Assembly (NCBI RefSeq): GCF_000819745.1
Contig: NZ_CDDA01000008.1
Coordinates: forward strand, 131,223 to 195,222
Direction: 5' to 3'
Length of the DNA: 64,000 nucleotides
DNA from: Aeromonas bestiarum
GTDB lineage: Bacteria > Pseudomonadota > Gammaproteobacteria > Enterobacterales > Aeromonadaceae
Made by a program: the position numbers and the translations under genes
Shown: piece by piece, positions 1 through 9,910 of the stretch
Layout of the letters: the number at the start of each line of letters is the position of its first letter
Numbering within the stretch: the first letter of the stretch is position 1
Notes under the pieces: generated by a model
What the model saw: only the letters and a program-made list of their open reading frames with translations
What the model was told of the DNA's origin: nothing
Database searches by the model: none

Positions 1-63
1 TTTTGCGAATCAATAATTCTGATAAGACAAACCACTGCATGTAAAAAACAGTCTGGAATCGTC

Positions 64-786
64 ATGAAGAAAATATATTTTATCTTGTCGCTGATATTCA
101 GCGGCAACGCGCTGGCATCGGCCGAAATCAGCATAGGCACGCTTTATGACTATATGTCAGGCCAGCAGAGCACTTATTTGAAGCGCATTCGTAATCAGGG
201 CGATGCCACCGCCTTCGTCAAGGTTGCCATTCACGAGATCACCTACGACGCGGCGGGCCAGCCGCAGGAGTCGGCGGAGCTGACCGAGGGACGCCGGGCG
301 CTGATTGCCAGCCCGTCCCGCATGATTATTCCGGCCAACGGGGTGCAGGCGACTCGGCTGCTGTTTATGGGAGAGCGGGACAAGGAGCGCTATTTCAGGG
401 TCCGTTTTATTCCTGTGTTGCCAAAACAGGAGGATGGGTTCGATCTGGATGCCAATACGGTGCAGGAGAGTCAGCCGCAAGTCTCGGCCGGGGTAAATAT
501 ATTGACCGGTTTTGGCGCCATTATTTTTGTGATGCCAAAAGAGAGCCGGTTTGATACCCGGTTGATAAAGACAGACACCATGACGACTGTCGTGAATAAA
601 GGCAATGCCACCATAGTGCTGGATTTTTTTGAAGAGTGTGATGGGCGGAAAAAAAACTGTTCCACCCCAAGCAAAATCCATCTGTTGCCAAACATGCAGA
701 AGCAACTGATGAAAAAGAGCGATCACCTTTATCGGTTTGAACTGATTGAGGGTGACAAGAGCAGAAGCATGGTGATTGGTCACTGA
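64..786 (+). CDS. CS1-type (alpha) fimbrial periplasmic chaperone
   Basis: A PapD-like chaperone of the alternate (CS1/CFA-I, CooB/CfaA) pathway. It would hold pilin and tip subunits in the periplasm and deliver them to the usher. The 240-residue product begins with a signal peptide (residues 1-18, ending NALA before SAEISIG), followed by a beta-rich chaperone body with two Ig-like halves. GGAA lies about 6 bases before the ATG. It is the first gene of a four-gene operon in the order chaperone, pilin, usher, tip, the order of cooBACD. Assignment rests on this order plus overall sequence character; family level is firm, the specific adhesin type is not. Confidence 0.85.
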   Translation: MKKIYFILSLIFSGNALASAEISIGTLYDYMSGQQSTYLKRIRNQGDATAFVKVAIHEITYDAAGQPQESAELTEGRRALIASPSRMIIPANGVQATRLLFMGERDKERYFRVRFIPVLPKQEDGFDLDANTVQESQPQVSAGVNILTGFGAIIFVMPKESRFDTRLIKTDTMTTVVNKGNATIVLDFFEECDGRKKNCSTPSKIHLLPNMQKQLMKKSDHLYRFELIEGDKSRSMVIGH

Positions 787-816
787 TGTTTCTTATATCC
801 GAGAGAGGAGAGAGTG

Positions 817-1308
817 ATGAAAGTATGGATAGCTGCGCCTCTGGCAATGCTGGTGTCGGCCAATCTGATGGCTGCCGAACGTATTGAGCATCAGGTCACT
901 GTGACCGCCCAGATCCCGACCGAGGCTTTCTATGTGCAGCCGACCGGTGGGGACAACTGGATGAGCACGCCGCAGAAACTGGCCTACAACCCTTATACCA
1001 AGAAGCTGGACACGCTGAGCAAGCAGCTGGACGCCAAGAGCACCATAGGCGCGATTAAAGGTTATCTGACCAACCCGGCCGTGATGGCCAGCGGCAATGA
1101 CAACATCGCCCTGACTGTCAAGATTGGCGGCGTCACCTTGGGTACCACCTCGGCTGAGGTAATGAAGACCGATGATGCCAAGACCGGCAAGTTGCTCGGG
1201 CTGGAAGTGATCCCGGCGGATGCCCCGGTCGCCGGCTACAAGCCAGGCAACTACCAGGGGGTGGTGAACATGATATTTGAATCGGAAGCCCCCAAAGGCG
1301 GCGCATAA
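817..1308 (+). CDS. CS1-type major fimbrial subunit (pilin)
   Basis: Major shaft pilin of an alpha-fimbria, 163 residues. A signal peptide (about residues 1-19, ending LMAA) precedes the mature start ERIEHQVTVTAQI, which matches the N-terminal donor-strand pattern of CfaB/CooA/CblA pilins (charged residue, then I/V-TVTA). A later segment LTVKIGGVTL resembles the conserved WGG-type strand of the family. The ATG at 817 is preferred over the adjacent GTG at 814 because GAGAGGAG at 803-810 is then correctly spaced. It is followed at once by a terminator-like hairpin, which would keep pilin transcripts more abundant than usher transcripts. Confidence 0.85.
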   Translation: MKVWIAAPLAMLVSANLMAAERIEHQVTVTAQIPTEAFYVQPTGGDNWMSTPQKLAYNPYTKKLDTLSKQLDAKSTIGAIKGYLTNPAVMASGNDNIALTVKIGGVTLGTTSAEVMKTDDAKTGKLLGLEVIPADAPVAGYKPGNYQGVVNMIFESEAPKGGA

Positions 1309-1321
1309 GCCGATGGGTGGA

Positions 1322-1347
1322 GGCTCCCTGTCGCGGGGAGCCTTTTT
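1322..1347 (+). terminator. intra-operon terminator/attenuator between pilin and usher
   Basis: Stem GGCTCCC (1322-1328) pairs with GGGAGCC (1336-1342) around a 7-base loop and is followed by TTTTT (1343-1347). It sits 14 bases after the pilin stop and before the usher start, so it probably ends most transcripts after the pilin gene and lets a fraction read through into usher and tip genes. Confidence 0.75.
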
Positions 1348-1363
1348 GTCTGCGTTTAGAAGA

Positions 1364-3814
1364 GTGAGACAGGTCGTGCCGTATTTCTCTTTCCTGTTGT
1401 TCCTGGTTGTGTTGTGCGTACCTGCCTGGGCCACGGGAGGGCGTATTGCACAACCCCTTGATCTGCTGCAACAAGCAGAAGATTTGCCTGATGGCTTTGC
1501 CGATCACTTCTTCGGCGTCCCGCTGGCGGTGCGCATCCTGGTGGATGGGCAGCTGTTGGGGGAAGGCGAGATAGTGCTGGGCAAAGACACCAGCGTGCAA
1601 CTGCTGGCCCTGACCAGCAGCCACGAGAGTGAGCTGGACGAGCGCACCCGCCAGCGCTGGAGCAAGGTGCTGGCGGCATCCCATCGACTGGGTCCATGTC
1701 AGAATCTGTGTGCCGATGAGATATTGGCGCTGGAGTACAGCCTGGAGAACTCCCAGTTGTCGGTGCTGACGGCTGGTGCCGAGAAGGGGCAGCCGCTGAC
1801 CCGTTATCACAGCCTGCCCAGCGGGGGCAGCTATGGCGCCCTGTTGCGTCACCAGTTGAACCTGACCCAGGGGGAAGGGGATCAGCGCAGTGGCCGTTAC
1901 AACCTGATGGCGCAGGGCAGCATAGGCCAGTGGACCCCGCTGCTGGAGGGGGAAGTGAGCCAGTCCGGCAGCGGGCAGGTGGCGCAGCATCATGTGCAGC
2001 AACTTTATGCCGAACACGAAGGAAGGGGGCACTTCTACCGGTTGGGCTACTTCTCGCCCTATGCCCAGGGGCTGGTACGTCAGCCCACCCTGTTCGGCGG
2101 CGGCACCCCGACCGTGCTGGGGGTCATGCTGGGGGACTCCGACACCCTGTTGATAGAGCAGGGCCAGGCCAGTACCACGCCTGTCTATGTCACCCCGAGC
2201 CGACCCGGCATGGTCGAGATCTATCGGGATGGGCAGCTCATCAACTCGCAGCAGGTGATCTCGGGTTTGCAGGCGCTGGATACCAAAGTACTGCCCGCCG
2301 GCATCTACGAGGTGGAGCTGCGTGTGCTGGAAGATGGTCAGGTGACCGAGCGGCGCAGAGAGATGATCTACAAGCCGATGAACTGGCAAAACCCGGATGA
2401 GAGCTGGCGCTTCAACCTGTTTGTGGGCCAGCAGACCCGCTTGTTCAGCAACTGGGAAGAGGACAATGCCCAGCCCCTGAGCAGCGGCGTCATGCTCAAC
2501 CATCTGCTCACCCCTTCGGTGATTGTCGGGGCATCCAGTCAGTATATCGACCAGCGCTGGCAGCACGGTCTCTCGGCCGACTGGAGCCTGAATGATCAGT
2601 GGCGGCTGTTTGGCAACCTGATGGCGACACAGGCGCTGGGCAGCGGCTTCGATCTGCAGGCTTTGTATCACTATGGCGAAGGCAGCCTGGTGCTGAGCCA
2701 TCAGCAGCAGCGCCAGCAGGGGCAAGTCGGGGAGAGCCGCGACCTCAAGCAGAGCAATCTGTCGTTGCAGCAGCGGCTCGATGAGCACCACTCCGCCAAC
2801 CTCTATCTGGCACACCAGATGGGGCGGGGGCTGGGGGCCGATCTGGGCTGGCGTTACAACGGCGATCTGCTCGGTCAGACGGTGAGCTGGAACCTGACGG
2901 TGTTCGACCGGCCGGGCAGCATCAGTACCGATCATGCGAGGGACAGGGGTGGCATGCTCTCCCTGAGCATGAACTTGGGGGGAGAGCGCAGCCTGCTGGC
3001 CATCGGTATTGGCAGCCGAACCTCCCGCTCTGGTGGGCAGGAGCGCAACGCCTCGCTCGGGTACCAGCAGTTGCTGGAGTGGGGCGCCCTGCAGAGCGTG
3101 GGTGCCAACCTGACCACCGACAGTTACGGCGTCGGCACGGCGGGCTATGCCAGGTTTCAGGGGGAGTTGGTCAGCGGTGATGCTCACCTGCAATCTTCCT
3201 CCTATAACCGGGCGCTGAGCGGGGGGCTCAACCTCGACAGTACCCTGGCGTTTGGTGATGAGGGCAGCCTGACCATGACAGGCCAATCCCAAGGGTACGA
3301 GGCGGGCATGATAGTGGACCTGGAGTCCGACATGCCCGAGCTGACCCTGCGTGGCTATGACGATCAGGGTGGCAATATCAAGTTGCGGCCCGGTCGCAAC
3401 CTGATACCCGTCACTGCCTATCGCAGTGGTGCCGTGCAGCTGGATCTGGCAGAGCACGATGCGCCCTCGGTGAGCATTCGCCCCAACGTGCTGCCCTATC
3501 ACCTCAACAAGGGTGGGGTGGCCTATCACCAGGTCCGGGTGATGAAGACGGTGACAGTGATAGGGCGCCTGCTGGATGGGCAGGGGGCGCCATTGAAGGG
3601 GGCTATGGTGGTCAACCACGCGGGGCGCACCGTCAGCGAGGCAGATGGCTTCTTTGCAGTGGAGATGAGCGAGCGCAATCCCAGCTTGCAGGTGGAGTAT
3701 CAGGGGTCGCAGCAGTGCGATCTGGCGCTGGACACGGCCCGAGCCGAACGTCAGCAGGAAGTGTTGTTACTGGGCGATCTGATCTGCAGTGCCCAGGCCT
3801 GGGCGAGTCAATAA
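1364..3814 (+). CDS. CS1-type fimbrial outer-membrane usher
   Basis: Outer-membrane pore and assembly platform that exports chaperone-subunit complexes and polymerises the fimbria (CooC/CfaC class). About 816 residues, the usual usher size. A hydrophobic export signal (FSFLLFLVVLCVPAWA) is followed by an N-terminal periplasmic domain, a long beta-barrel region rich in alternating polar/aromatic strands, a plug-like segment near GMVEIYRDGQLI, and C-terminal periplasmic domains including a carboxypeptidase-like stretch (VIGRLLDGQGAPLKGAMV). The reading frame is open from 1277, but that start would lie inside pilin and terminator sequence. GTG at 1364 is the first start after the hairpin; GTG at 1376 is an alternative. 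The start codon is therefore uncertain, the function is not. Confidence 0.85.
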   Translation: MRQVVPYFSFLLFLVVLCVPAWATGGRIAQPLDLLQQAEDLPDGFADHFFGVPLAVRILVDGQLLGEGEIVLGKDTSVQLLALTSSHESELDERTRQRWSKVLAASHRLGPCQNLCADEILALEYSLENSQLSVLTAGAEKGQPLTRYHSLPSGGSYGALLRHQLNLTQGEGDQRSGRYNLMAQGSIGQWTPLLEGEVSQSGSGQVAQHHVQQLYAEHEGRGHFYRLGYFSPYAQGLVRQPTLFGGGTPTVLGVMLGDSDTLLIEQGQASTTPVYVTPSRPGMVEIYRDGQLINSQQVISGLQALDTKVLPAGIYEVELRVLEDGQVTERRREMIYKPMNWQNPDESWRFNLFVGQQTRLFSNWEEDNAQPLSSGVMLNHLLTPSVIVGASSQYIDQRWQHGLSADWSLNDQWRLFGNLMATQALGSGFDLQALYHYGEGSLVLSHQQQRQQGQVGESRDLKQSNLSLQQRLDEHHSANLYLAHQMGRGLGADLGWRYNGDLLGQTVSWNLTVFDRPGSISTDHARDRGGMLSLSMNLGGERSLLAIGIGSRTSRSGGQERNASLGYQQLLEWGALQSVGANLTTDSYGVGTAGYARFQGELVSGDAHLQSSSYNRALSGGLNLDSTLAFGDEGSLTMTGQSQGYEAGMIVDLESDMPELTLRGYDDQGGNIKLRPGRNLIPVTAYRSGAVQLDLAEHDAPSVSIRPNVLPYHLNKGGVAYHQVRVMKTVTVIGRLLDGQGAPLKGAMVVNHAGRTVSEADGFFAVEMSERNPSLQVEYQGSQQCDLALDTARAERQQEVLLLGDLICSAQAWASQ

Positions 3815-3836
3815 GTTCTTAAAGTAGGAAGAGATA

Positions 3837-5024
3837 ATGAGAGCCGGTGTGATGCATTATTGTTTGTGGCTGGTCGTGCTGCTTGGGTTGCCCGTGCAGG
3901 CAGCATCTATCGATGTGACCGCAGAATATAAGCCAGCGGCTTATGAAGTAGGTAGTGCAAAATTTATAAACACAACACCTTGTAATAGTGAGTCTTGGTC
4001 AGGATTTTGGTGTAGTGGCACTTCGACAGTAGACCAGTCGCAACCATTATTTATATCAATAACAATAGACCGTGTAGTAAAAAATAATAATAACTTGATA
4101 GATGCACTTACTTACCTAGCATTTGTTGGTGCTCGTGATGTTTCTCTTGTTCATCAAAGCAGTGGAAAATCATATCCATTAAAATTTTTTTTTACCAAGA
4201 TTGGCGCAGGAATGAGTCCGAATATTGCAAAGGAAGCGCTTGTAAAAAATTCAGACTGGTTGGATCACATTGATGGAGATTGTCAGTTCTCTCTGAATAC
4301 TTTTGCTAGTCCATCTCTGGTTCATTATCTTTATGATATAAAGCCTGAGAATCAGCTGACTGGTGGGGAATGTTATCATAATAAATTCAAAACTACTTTT
4401 TCCAGCAAGAGCACTGCTTTATCAAAGATATATCTTGGTTATAAACTACATGCACCTGACCCACTGAAAATGGAGAATGGTGTTTATAAAGGGAGTTTGG
4501 TCTTATCAATCGGTCGAAACAAGGATCTAGATTTTGGCAATGGCACTTATTCAGACAATCTGTTAACGATTAATTTTACCATGACAGTTCGTCATCAAAT
4601 AAAAATGGAGTTTCCCCCTGGCAGTGATAAAGTTGTATTGCAGCCACCTGGTGGATGGCATGACTGGATTTATCGTGGAAAATCATATCAGCCTCCCTAT
4701 TTGATTGCGGAGTTACCATATCGGCTATGGGCTAGTTCAACGTATAATGTTTGGTTGAACTGTCAATATGTTGATGGTGAATACTGCATGCTAAATAATA
4801 TTCTCACTGGTCATAAAGCTCGATTTGATGTTATTTATCAGAATGGAGCAAAAGAAGAGTTTGTTTTAAGAGCTATAACAAAAAAACTATTCTCAGGCCA
4901 GTCAAAAGATGCAGCGCGTATTCTTATATTCAAGGTAGATAAACCAGCCTTGACCGAGATGATGAAGTCTCCGGGAAGCACTTATAAAGGTAATGTGGCT
5001 ATTATCTATGATGCTGCAATTTAA
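3837..5024 (+). CDS. CS1-type fimbrial tip adhesin (CfaE/CooD/CblD-like), AT-rich
   Basis: Minor tip subunit that initiates fimbrial assembly and is expected to bind the receptor. 395 residues, close to CfaE/CooD length, with a signal peptide ending VQAA and several cysteines (for example CNSESWSGFWC) fitting disulphides of the adhesin domain. A good ribosome site (GGAAGAG) precedes the ATG. Assignment uses operon position (last, after usher), size and secretion signal. Base composition changes abruptly at about 3,910: the gene is AT-rich with runs such as aaaaaataataataac, unlike the GC-rich usher before it and the regulator after it. That points to import or replacement of the adhesin module while the assembly genes stayed native. 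Confidence 0.78.
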   Translation: MRAGVMHYCLWLVVLLGLPVQAASIDVTAEYKPAAYEVGSAKFINTTPCNSESWSGFWCSGTSTVDQSQPLFISITIDRVVKNNNNLIDALTYLAFVGARDVSLVHQSSGKSYPLKFFFTKIGAGMSPNIAKEALVKNSDWLDHIDGDCQFSLNTFASPSLVHYLYDIKPENQLTGGECYHNKFKTTFSSKSTALSKIYLGYKLHAPDPLKMENGVYKGSLVLSIGRNKDLDFGNGTYSDNLLTINFTMTVRHQIKMEFPPGSDKVVLQPPGGWHDWIYRGKSYQPPYLIAELPYRLWASSTYNVWLNCQYVDGEYCMLNNILTGHKARFDVIYQNGAKEEFVLRAITKKLFSGQSKDAARILIFKVDKPALTEMMKSPGSTYKGNVAIIYDAAI

Positions 5025-5052
5025 GCTGACCGTGACGTGGTCCGGTCAAGGT

Positions 5053-5691
5053 TCAAGCCAGTCCCTGCTCCTTGGCATAGTGGAACAGGGCACTATCGCT
5101 TTGCAGGCCGAGCCGCAGCATGGCGCTCTTTTTCTGGGTGCTGATGGTCTTGACGCTGCGGTGCAGGTACTCGGCCACCTGAGTGACGGACATGCCGCTG
5201 GCCAACAGGCGCACAACTTCACTCTCCTTGGGGGTAAGTTGCACCAGGCTGGTCTGGTGATCCAGGCCCGCTTCGGCCAGCAGGGTTTTCACCGAACTGC
5301 CGATATAGCTGTGTCCGGATAATATCTGGCGAATGGCATCGGATAATTCGCTGATCACCGCTTTTTTGAGCAGGACACCGCTCACCCCCAATTGGATCAG
5401 TGACTGCAAGATACCGGCATTGTGGATCTGGGTCAGCACGATAATAGGCAGGGTAGGATAATCTCGTTTCAATTGCTGGATCATGGTCAGCCCATCGCTG
5501 CGTTCATCTCCTGGCATGCTGAAATCGGTGATCAACAAATCGCAGCTATGTTGCTGCAATGTGTTTAAGAGTTCGGAGACTTGATGCGCCTCGGCAACAA
5601 CCTCGCAACCAGGTTGATTGTGTGCAATAAGGCTGCGGATCCCGGTCAGTATGAGCGGATGGTCGTCGGCAAGAATGATCTTGAAAGACAT
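5053..5691 (-). CDS. LuxR/NarL-family response regulator (EvgA/BvgA-like)
   Basis: DNA-binding response regulator. The N-terminal receiver domain has the acidic pair in ILADDH and a phospho-acceptor aspartate in LLITDFSMPG; the C-terminal LuxR helix-turn-helix contains LTPKESEVVRLLASGMS and VKTISTQKK. Start placed at MSFKIIL (5691), which matches the usual receiver N-terminus and has GGGGC about 7 bases upstream; the frame is open to 5739. It diverges from the hybrid kinase gene at 5815 across a 123-bp shared control region and converges on the fimbrial operon. The kinase-regulator pair is very likely cognate; control of the fimbriae is inference from position only. Confidence 0.9.
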   Translation of the reverse strand: MSFKIILADDHPLILTGIRSLIAHNQPGCEVVAEAHQVSELLNTLQQHSCDLLITDFSMPGDERSDGLTMIQQLKRDYPTLPIIVLTQIHNAGILQSLIQLGVSGVLLKKAVISELSDAIRQILSGHSYIGSSVKTLLAEAGLDHQTSLVQLTPKESEVVRLLASGMSVTQVAEYLHRSVKTISTQKKSAMLRLGLQSDSALFHYAKEQGLA

Positions 5692-5814
5692 AGGTGAGCC
5701 CCATATAAAACGGTGAATAATATTTAAACTATCAAACATTCCATTTCTATACTACTTTGCGCCCCGCATTTTTTCGAGCGTTTATATGATGTCACCTTTT
5801 TCAGGATTGACACT

Positions 5815-8800
5815 ATGAGGTGTCCCCTCGTGACGATATTTCGATGCATAATCGTCATATTGGTATTTAATATCTGCATATTTTGCCAGCCACTCCAGGC
5901 TGCTAACAAGTCAGCTATGCCGGTAATAAAAGCCGGATTGTTGGTGGGCGGCTGGGGGCCATTTCAGCAGTGGGATGGACATAATGGCAGCGGCTTCAGT
6001 GTCGAGCTGATCAGCATCTTGGCCAGAAATCTTGATTACCGAATTGAGTGGAAAGTCTACCCCGACTGGAACCGGTTATATGCGGCCAGTTGTCGTGGTG
6101 AGGTCGATATTTTGCTGGATGCTTTTCGTGCGGAAGAGCGGGAATGTATTTCATACACGCGTCCTTATTATTCGTCACCAACCGTGGTCGTGGTGCGCCA
6201 TGATTCCCCTTTCTTTCGTGATGTCAGTGGCTTGAATCAATCTCGCATCGCCATCGAAGCCGGTTTTCTGACCGAAAAACTGGTCAGGATCCATTATCCC
6301 GATGTCTCCCGCATTCTGTTTCAGGACTCCAGCTCGGCCTTGCAGGCTGTGCTGGACAAACAGGCCGATGCCTATATCGGCAACCTGCATGTCACCAATC
6401 AATTTATTGCCCGGCACCCCGAACTGGCTGTGGTGGCCCAGTCCCCTTTGTTGATGGAGAGCCTCTATCTGGGCATCAGCAATCATAAGTCCAGGTTGGG
6501 GGTCCGCTTTGATACGGCCATTCAGGCGCTGACGGTGGAGCAGCGCAGTACCCTGGAGCAGCGCTGGCTGGGTGACAACAGCCTGAGTTTTCTGGGCCAC
6601 AGTGCTTTTTTGCTGCGGCCCGATGAGCGGGAGTGGCTCTCTCATTTACCGCCGTTGAAGTTGGGCTTTATCCAGGGCTGGATGCCTTTTTCCTATACGG
6701 ACAGCCAAGGCAAGGTAGCAGGTCTTATCGGTGACTATCTTGCGCTGTTCAAGGACAAGCTGGGGCTGGTGTATCTCTACGATGCGGATCAAAGCTGGCC
6801 CGAGCTGCTGCAGGCGCTGCTGCATCAGGAGGTGGATCTGACCATCATTCCCACCCGCATCAACCGCCAGATGCTGGGTTGGCAGCTGAGTCAGCCCATT
6901 ACCTCCTTTCCCGTGGTCATCGCCATGGCCCGTGGTAGCACCACCATTGGTGGCATTGCCGAACTGGCGGGCAAGCATCTGATCGTGACTGACAGCATGC
7001 TGACCGCAGGGCTGAAGGCACGTATTCCGGACATCCGGATCACAGTGGTGCCCGGCCCGGAGGAGGGGCTGGCCATGGTGGCGGCAGGGGCTGGGGATGC
7101 CTATATGGGCAATCTGGTTGTGATATCACGGCTTATCAATGAGCGGTTCGATGACAGCCTGCATATAGTGGCACCCACTCCGTTCAAGGATGAGCTGGCG
7201 GTGGCGGTGCGCGAACCCTATACCCCCTTGTTGCCGCTGATCAATCGGGTGCTGGCCAGCATGAGCGACAAGGAGCGCCAGCAGATCCGCAATACCTGGC
7301 TGGCAGTGAACTACAGCGAAGGCATTCCGTGGCAAAAGCTGATCCGTACCCTGATCCCCGTCGGTGCCGGTATCACCTTGTTTATCCTCGCGCTCTCCAT
7401 CGCTTATTGGCGCTTGCGCCAGGAGATTTTGCGCCGTCGTCAGGTGGAGGCAGCCCTGGCGCGGGCCAAGGAGCTCGCCGAGCTTGCGGCCAGCAAGAAG
7501 GCTGAATTTCTGGCCACCATGAGCCACGAAATCCGTACCCCCATGAATGGCATAGTCGGCATGGCGGAGCAGTTGAGCTTTACATCGCTCGATCTGGAGC
7601 AACGGCAGATGGTGGCCATCATCAACCAGGGGGCGGACGGGCTGCTGCAACTGATCGGCAACGTACTGGATTACTCCAAGCTGGATGCGGGCAAGATGAG
7701 GTTGGCACCCACCAGCTTCCTGCTGCGCGAGCTTATCGACAACGTGCTGACCATGACCAGCAGCGAGGTGCTGCGCAAGGATTTGCAGATCTATCTGCGT
7801 GTCGATGACGAGGTGGGCGCCCGTTTTTGTGGCGATGTGTTGCGCCTCAAGCAGGTACTGTTCAACCTCGTCAGCAATGCCATCAAGTTCACCGAGCGCG
7901 GTTTCATCGAACTGTCGATCAGGCTGGAGAAGCAAACGGACGGAGAGCAGCAGTTGCTGCTCGGGGTGCAGGATACCGGCATCGGCATGAGCGCCGAGGT
8001 GCAGGCCCGCATCTTCAACGCCTTTGAGCAGGCCGATGGCGCTACTACCCGCAGCTATGGCGGAACCGGGCTGGGTCTCAGCATCAGCCATACCCTGGCC
8101 GAGCTGATGGGGGGGGATCTCAGGCTGGAAAGCGCCCCCGGGCTTGGAACCTGTATCGGGCTGTCGGTCACGCTGCCGCTGGAACAGCGGCGTGAACATG
8201 ATCCCATGCTCGCCGGCTTGAGCGCTTTCATGGCGCTGGCCGATGGCAAGCTGCGCCATACCTTGCGACTGCACCTGCTGTCGCTGGGCGTGCAGATAAG
8301 CGATGACCCGCAGACGGCCGATCTGGTCTTTGGCGATGTCGCGAGTCAACCGGATAACCGCATCTGTATCGCGCCGCTGGGCAATACCCTGGGGTATCAG
8401 TGGCGGGAGGGGCAGTTCTGGCTCAACAGCAATCCCCTGACCTGGCAGGCGGTGCGGGAGGTCTGCTATCGCCAGCTTGGTTGGGGCGAGCAACTGCTAC
8501 CCGATCATCTCGCGGTCGAGCCAGCCATTGCCCCATTGCCTGGTCGTTTGCTGGTGGTCGAGGATCATCGCATCAACCAGGTGCTGGTGCAGCGTCAGCT
8601 CAGGCAGCTGAATCTGGTGTGCGATCTGGCCGAGAATGGTCAGCAGGCGCTTGCCATGCTGGCAGAGCATAGCTATGACCTGATCCTGTGTGATTGCCAG
8701 ATGCCGGTGATGGATGGCTATGACTTTACCCGCCAGGTGCGTGCTACCGAGGGGCTGGCGCGGCTCCCCATCATTGCCATGACGGCCAATGTGATGCCGG

Positions 8801-9231
8801 AACAGGCGCAGCGTTGCCTGGCGGCAGGCATGAACGATGTGCTGGGCAAGCCAGTGCTGCTGGACGGGCTTCGCCAGATGCTGACGAAGTGGCACATGTT
8901 GCCGGCCCCCAGGCTGCTCGATCCCGCATCACTGCAAAGTTTCTTCGGGGTAGGGGCACCGTTTGAGCAGATGTTGACCCTGTTTCGCCAGGAGCTGGAG
9001 CAATCCCTGGCGCTGGTGCATGACGACGACAAGGCGCTGGCGAACTGGGTGCACCGTCAGGCTGGCACCATCTCCATGATGATGGTGAGCGATCTGGCAC
9101 AGCAAGCCTGGCATCTGGAGGAGAAGATCCGCAGGGAGGGGGCCGGGCAGTGTGAAGCCGAGCTGGCCGACTTCAGGGCCCTGTTGCAGCAGATTGTCGA
9201 TGAGCTGACCGTCTTGCTTGCCCTGTCTTGA
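5815..9231 (+). CDS. EvgS/BvgS-class hybrid sensor histidine kinase
   Basis: Large membrane phosphorelay sensor, 1,138 residues. Order: signal/first membrane segment (about 8-28), two periplasmic Venus-flytrap SBP_bac_3 domains (about 35-255 and 275-500), transmembrane helix (about 508-535), HisKA with [13 protein letters not shown] (His571), HATPase with [12 protein letters not shown] and GTGLGLSI, receiver with [13 protein letters not shown] (Asp960), and a C-terminal Hpt domain with NWVHRQAG (His1080). This is the BvgS/EvgS architecture. The linker between the membrane helix and HisKA is short, so the PAS domain found in BvgS appears absent. AGGA lies 8 bases before the ATG. The ligand is unknown. 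Partner is the divergent regulator at 5053-5691. Confidence 0.92.
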   Translation: MRCPLVTIFRCIIVILVFNICIFCQPLQAANKSAMPVIKAGLLVGGWGPFQQWDGHNGSGFSVELISILARNLDYRIEWKVYPDWNRLYAASCRGEVDILLDAFRAEERECISYTRPYYSSPTVVVVRHDSPFFRDVSGLNQSRIAIEAGFLTEKLVRIHYPDVSRILFQDSSSALQAVLDKQADAYIGNLHVTNQFIARHPELAVVAQSPLLMESLYLGISNHKSRLGVRFDTAIQALTVEQRSTLEQRWLGDNSLSFLGHSAFLLRPDEREWLSHLPPLKLGFIQGWMPFSYTDSQGKVAGLIGDYLALFKDKLGLVYLYDADQSWPELLQALLHQEVDLTIIPTRINRQMLGWQLSQPITSFPVVIAMARGSTTIGGIAELAGKHLIVTDSMLTAGLKARIPDIRITVVPGPEEGLAMVAAGAGDAYMGNLVVISRLINERFDDSLHIVAPTPFKDELAVAVREPYTPLLPLINRVLASMSDKERQQIRNTWLAVNYSEGIPWQKLIRTLIPVGAGITLFILALSIAYWRLRQEILRRRQVEAALARAKELAELAASKKAEFLATMSHEIRTPMNGIVGMAEQLSFTSLDLEQRQMVAIINQGADGLLQLIGNVLDYSKLDAGKMRLAPTSFLLRELIDNVLTMTSSEVLRKDLQIYLRVDDEVGARFCGDVLRLKQVLFNLVSNAIKFTERGFIELSIRLEKQTDGEQQLLLGVQDTGIGMSAEVQARIFNAFEQADGATTRSYGGTGLGLSISHTLAELMGGDLRLESAPGLGTCIGLSVTLPLEQRREHDPMLAGLSAFMALADGKLRHTLRLHLLSLGVQISDDPQTADLVFGDVASQPDNRICIAPLGNTLGYQWREGQFWLNSNPLTWQAVREVCYRQLGWGEQLLPDHLAVEPAIAPLPGRLLVVEDHRINQVLVQRQLRQLNLVCDLAENGQQALAMLAEHSYDLILCDCQMPVMDGYDFTRQVRATEGLARLPIIAMTANVMPEQAQRCLAAGMNDVLGKPVLLDGLRQMLTKWHMLPAPRLLDPASLQSFFGVGAPFEQMLTLFRQELEQSLALVHDDDKALANWVHRQAGTISMMMVSDLAQQAWHLEEKIRREGAGQCEAELADFRALLQQIVDELTVLLALS

Positions 9232-9240
9232 GAGGGAATA

Positions 9241-9519
9241 TCAGCGGGAGACGGCGCCTAGATAGGAGATCATGGGTTCCCTGCCCGGGTCGATCGCGTG
9301 CACGGCTTGCGCCAGCCAGGCCCAGTCGAGCAGGGGTTTATCCGCCTTGAAGCGCTGATAAGCCAGTCCCTGATCGACGGTCAGGAACAGAGTCGTCGGC
9401 AGGCCGATGCGATTGGTGTAGCGCACCATGACCTCGCCTCGATAGCTGGCCAGCCGCTGCCGCAACTGTGGTAGCGTCAAGCCGTTTGCCTGTCCCGTCT
9501 CATCCCAAATCTCAAACAT
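9241..9519 (-). CDS. conserved-looking small protein, unknown function
   Basis: A 92-residue soluble protein with no signal peptide or membrane helix (starts MFEIWDETGQANGLTL). I do not recognise a family. The frame uses the codon pattern of surrounding genes and fills most of the gap between the hybrid kinase, on which it converges with only 9 bases between the stops, and the tRNA-Tyr cluster. Coding status rests on length and codon use; no function can be assigned. Confidence 0.55.
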   Translation of the reverse strand: MFEIWDETGQANGLTLPQLRQRLASYRGEVMVRYTNRIGLPTTLFLTVDQGLAYQRFKADKPLLDWAWLAQAVHAIDPGREPMISYLGAVSR

Positions 9520-9624
9520 GGCGATCCATGACTCCGAACTGTGTGAGCACTACTGTTTCCAAAAAGAATAGCTGATGCAATTGTCAGATCTGACAGTGTC
9601 AAATGGAGTCATTTTTACAAAGCA

Positions 9625-9647
9625 AAAACCCGGCTCTGGGCCGGGTC
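9625..9647 (-). terminator. rho-independent terminator of the tRNA-Tyr cluster
   Basis: On the minus strand CCCGGC and GCCGGG pair around CCAGA and are followed by TTTTT, about ten bases beyond the CCA end of the last tRNA-Tyr. Confidence 0.85.
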
Positions 9648-9657
9648 TTTTAAATGA

Positions 9658-9742
9658 TGGTGGAGGGAGAAGGATTCGAACCTTCGAAGGCAGAGCCGTC
9701 AGATTTACAGTCTGATCCCTTTGGCCGCTCGGGAACCCCTCC
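9658..9742 (-). tRNA. tRNA-Tyr (GTA), copy 3 in transcription order
   Basis: 85-nt class II tRNA with long variable arm, encoded CCA, anticodon loop CTGTAAA (anticodon GTA) and T-arm GGTTCGAATCC. Its sequence is identical to the other two copies as far as read by eye. Confidence 0.97.
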
Positions 9743-9786
9743 ACAGGGGCAAAGCATAGGTTATTCAGCCATTGCAATCGGGAAAA

Positions 9787-9871
9787 TGGTGGAGGGAGAA
9801 GGATTCGAACCTTCGAAGGCAGAGCCGTCAGATTTACAGTCTGATCCCTTTGGCCGCTCGGGAACCCCTCC
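9787..9871 (-). tRNA. tRNA-Tyr (GTA), copy 2 in transcription order
   Basis: 85-nt tRNA-Tyr with encoded CCA and anticodon GTA. It is separated by 44 bp from the copy at 9658-9742 and by 39 bp from the copy at 9911-9995. Confidence 0.97.
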
Positions 9872-9910
9872 ACGGGGTATTTCCTGATTGTCACTACTAT
9901 TGCACTTGAA

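Noticed and set aside
1133-3619. 828-codon open frame antisense to the usher gene
   Set aside because: Shadow frame of GC-rich coding DNA. The opposite strand has signal peptide, usher features and operon context; the antisense product resembles no protein.
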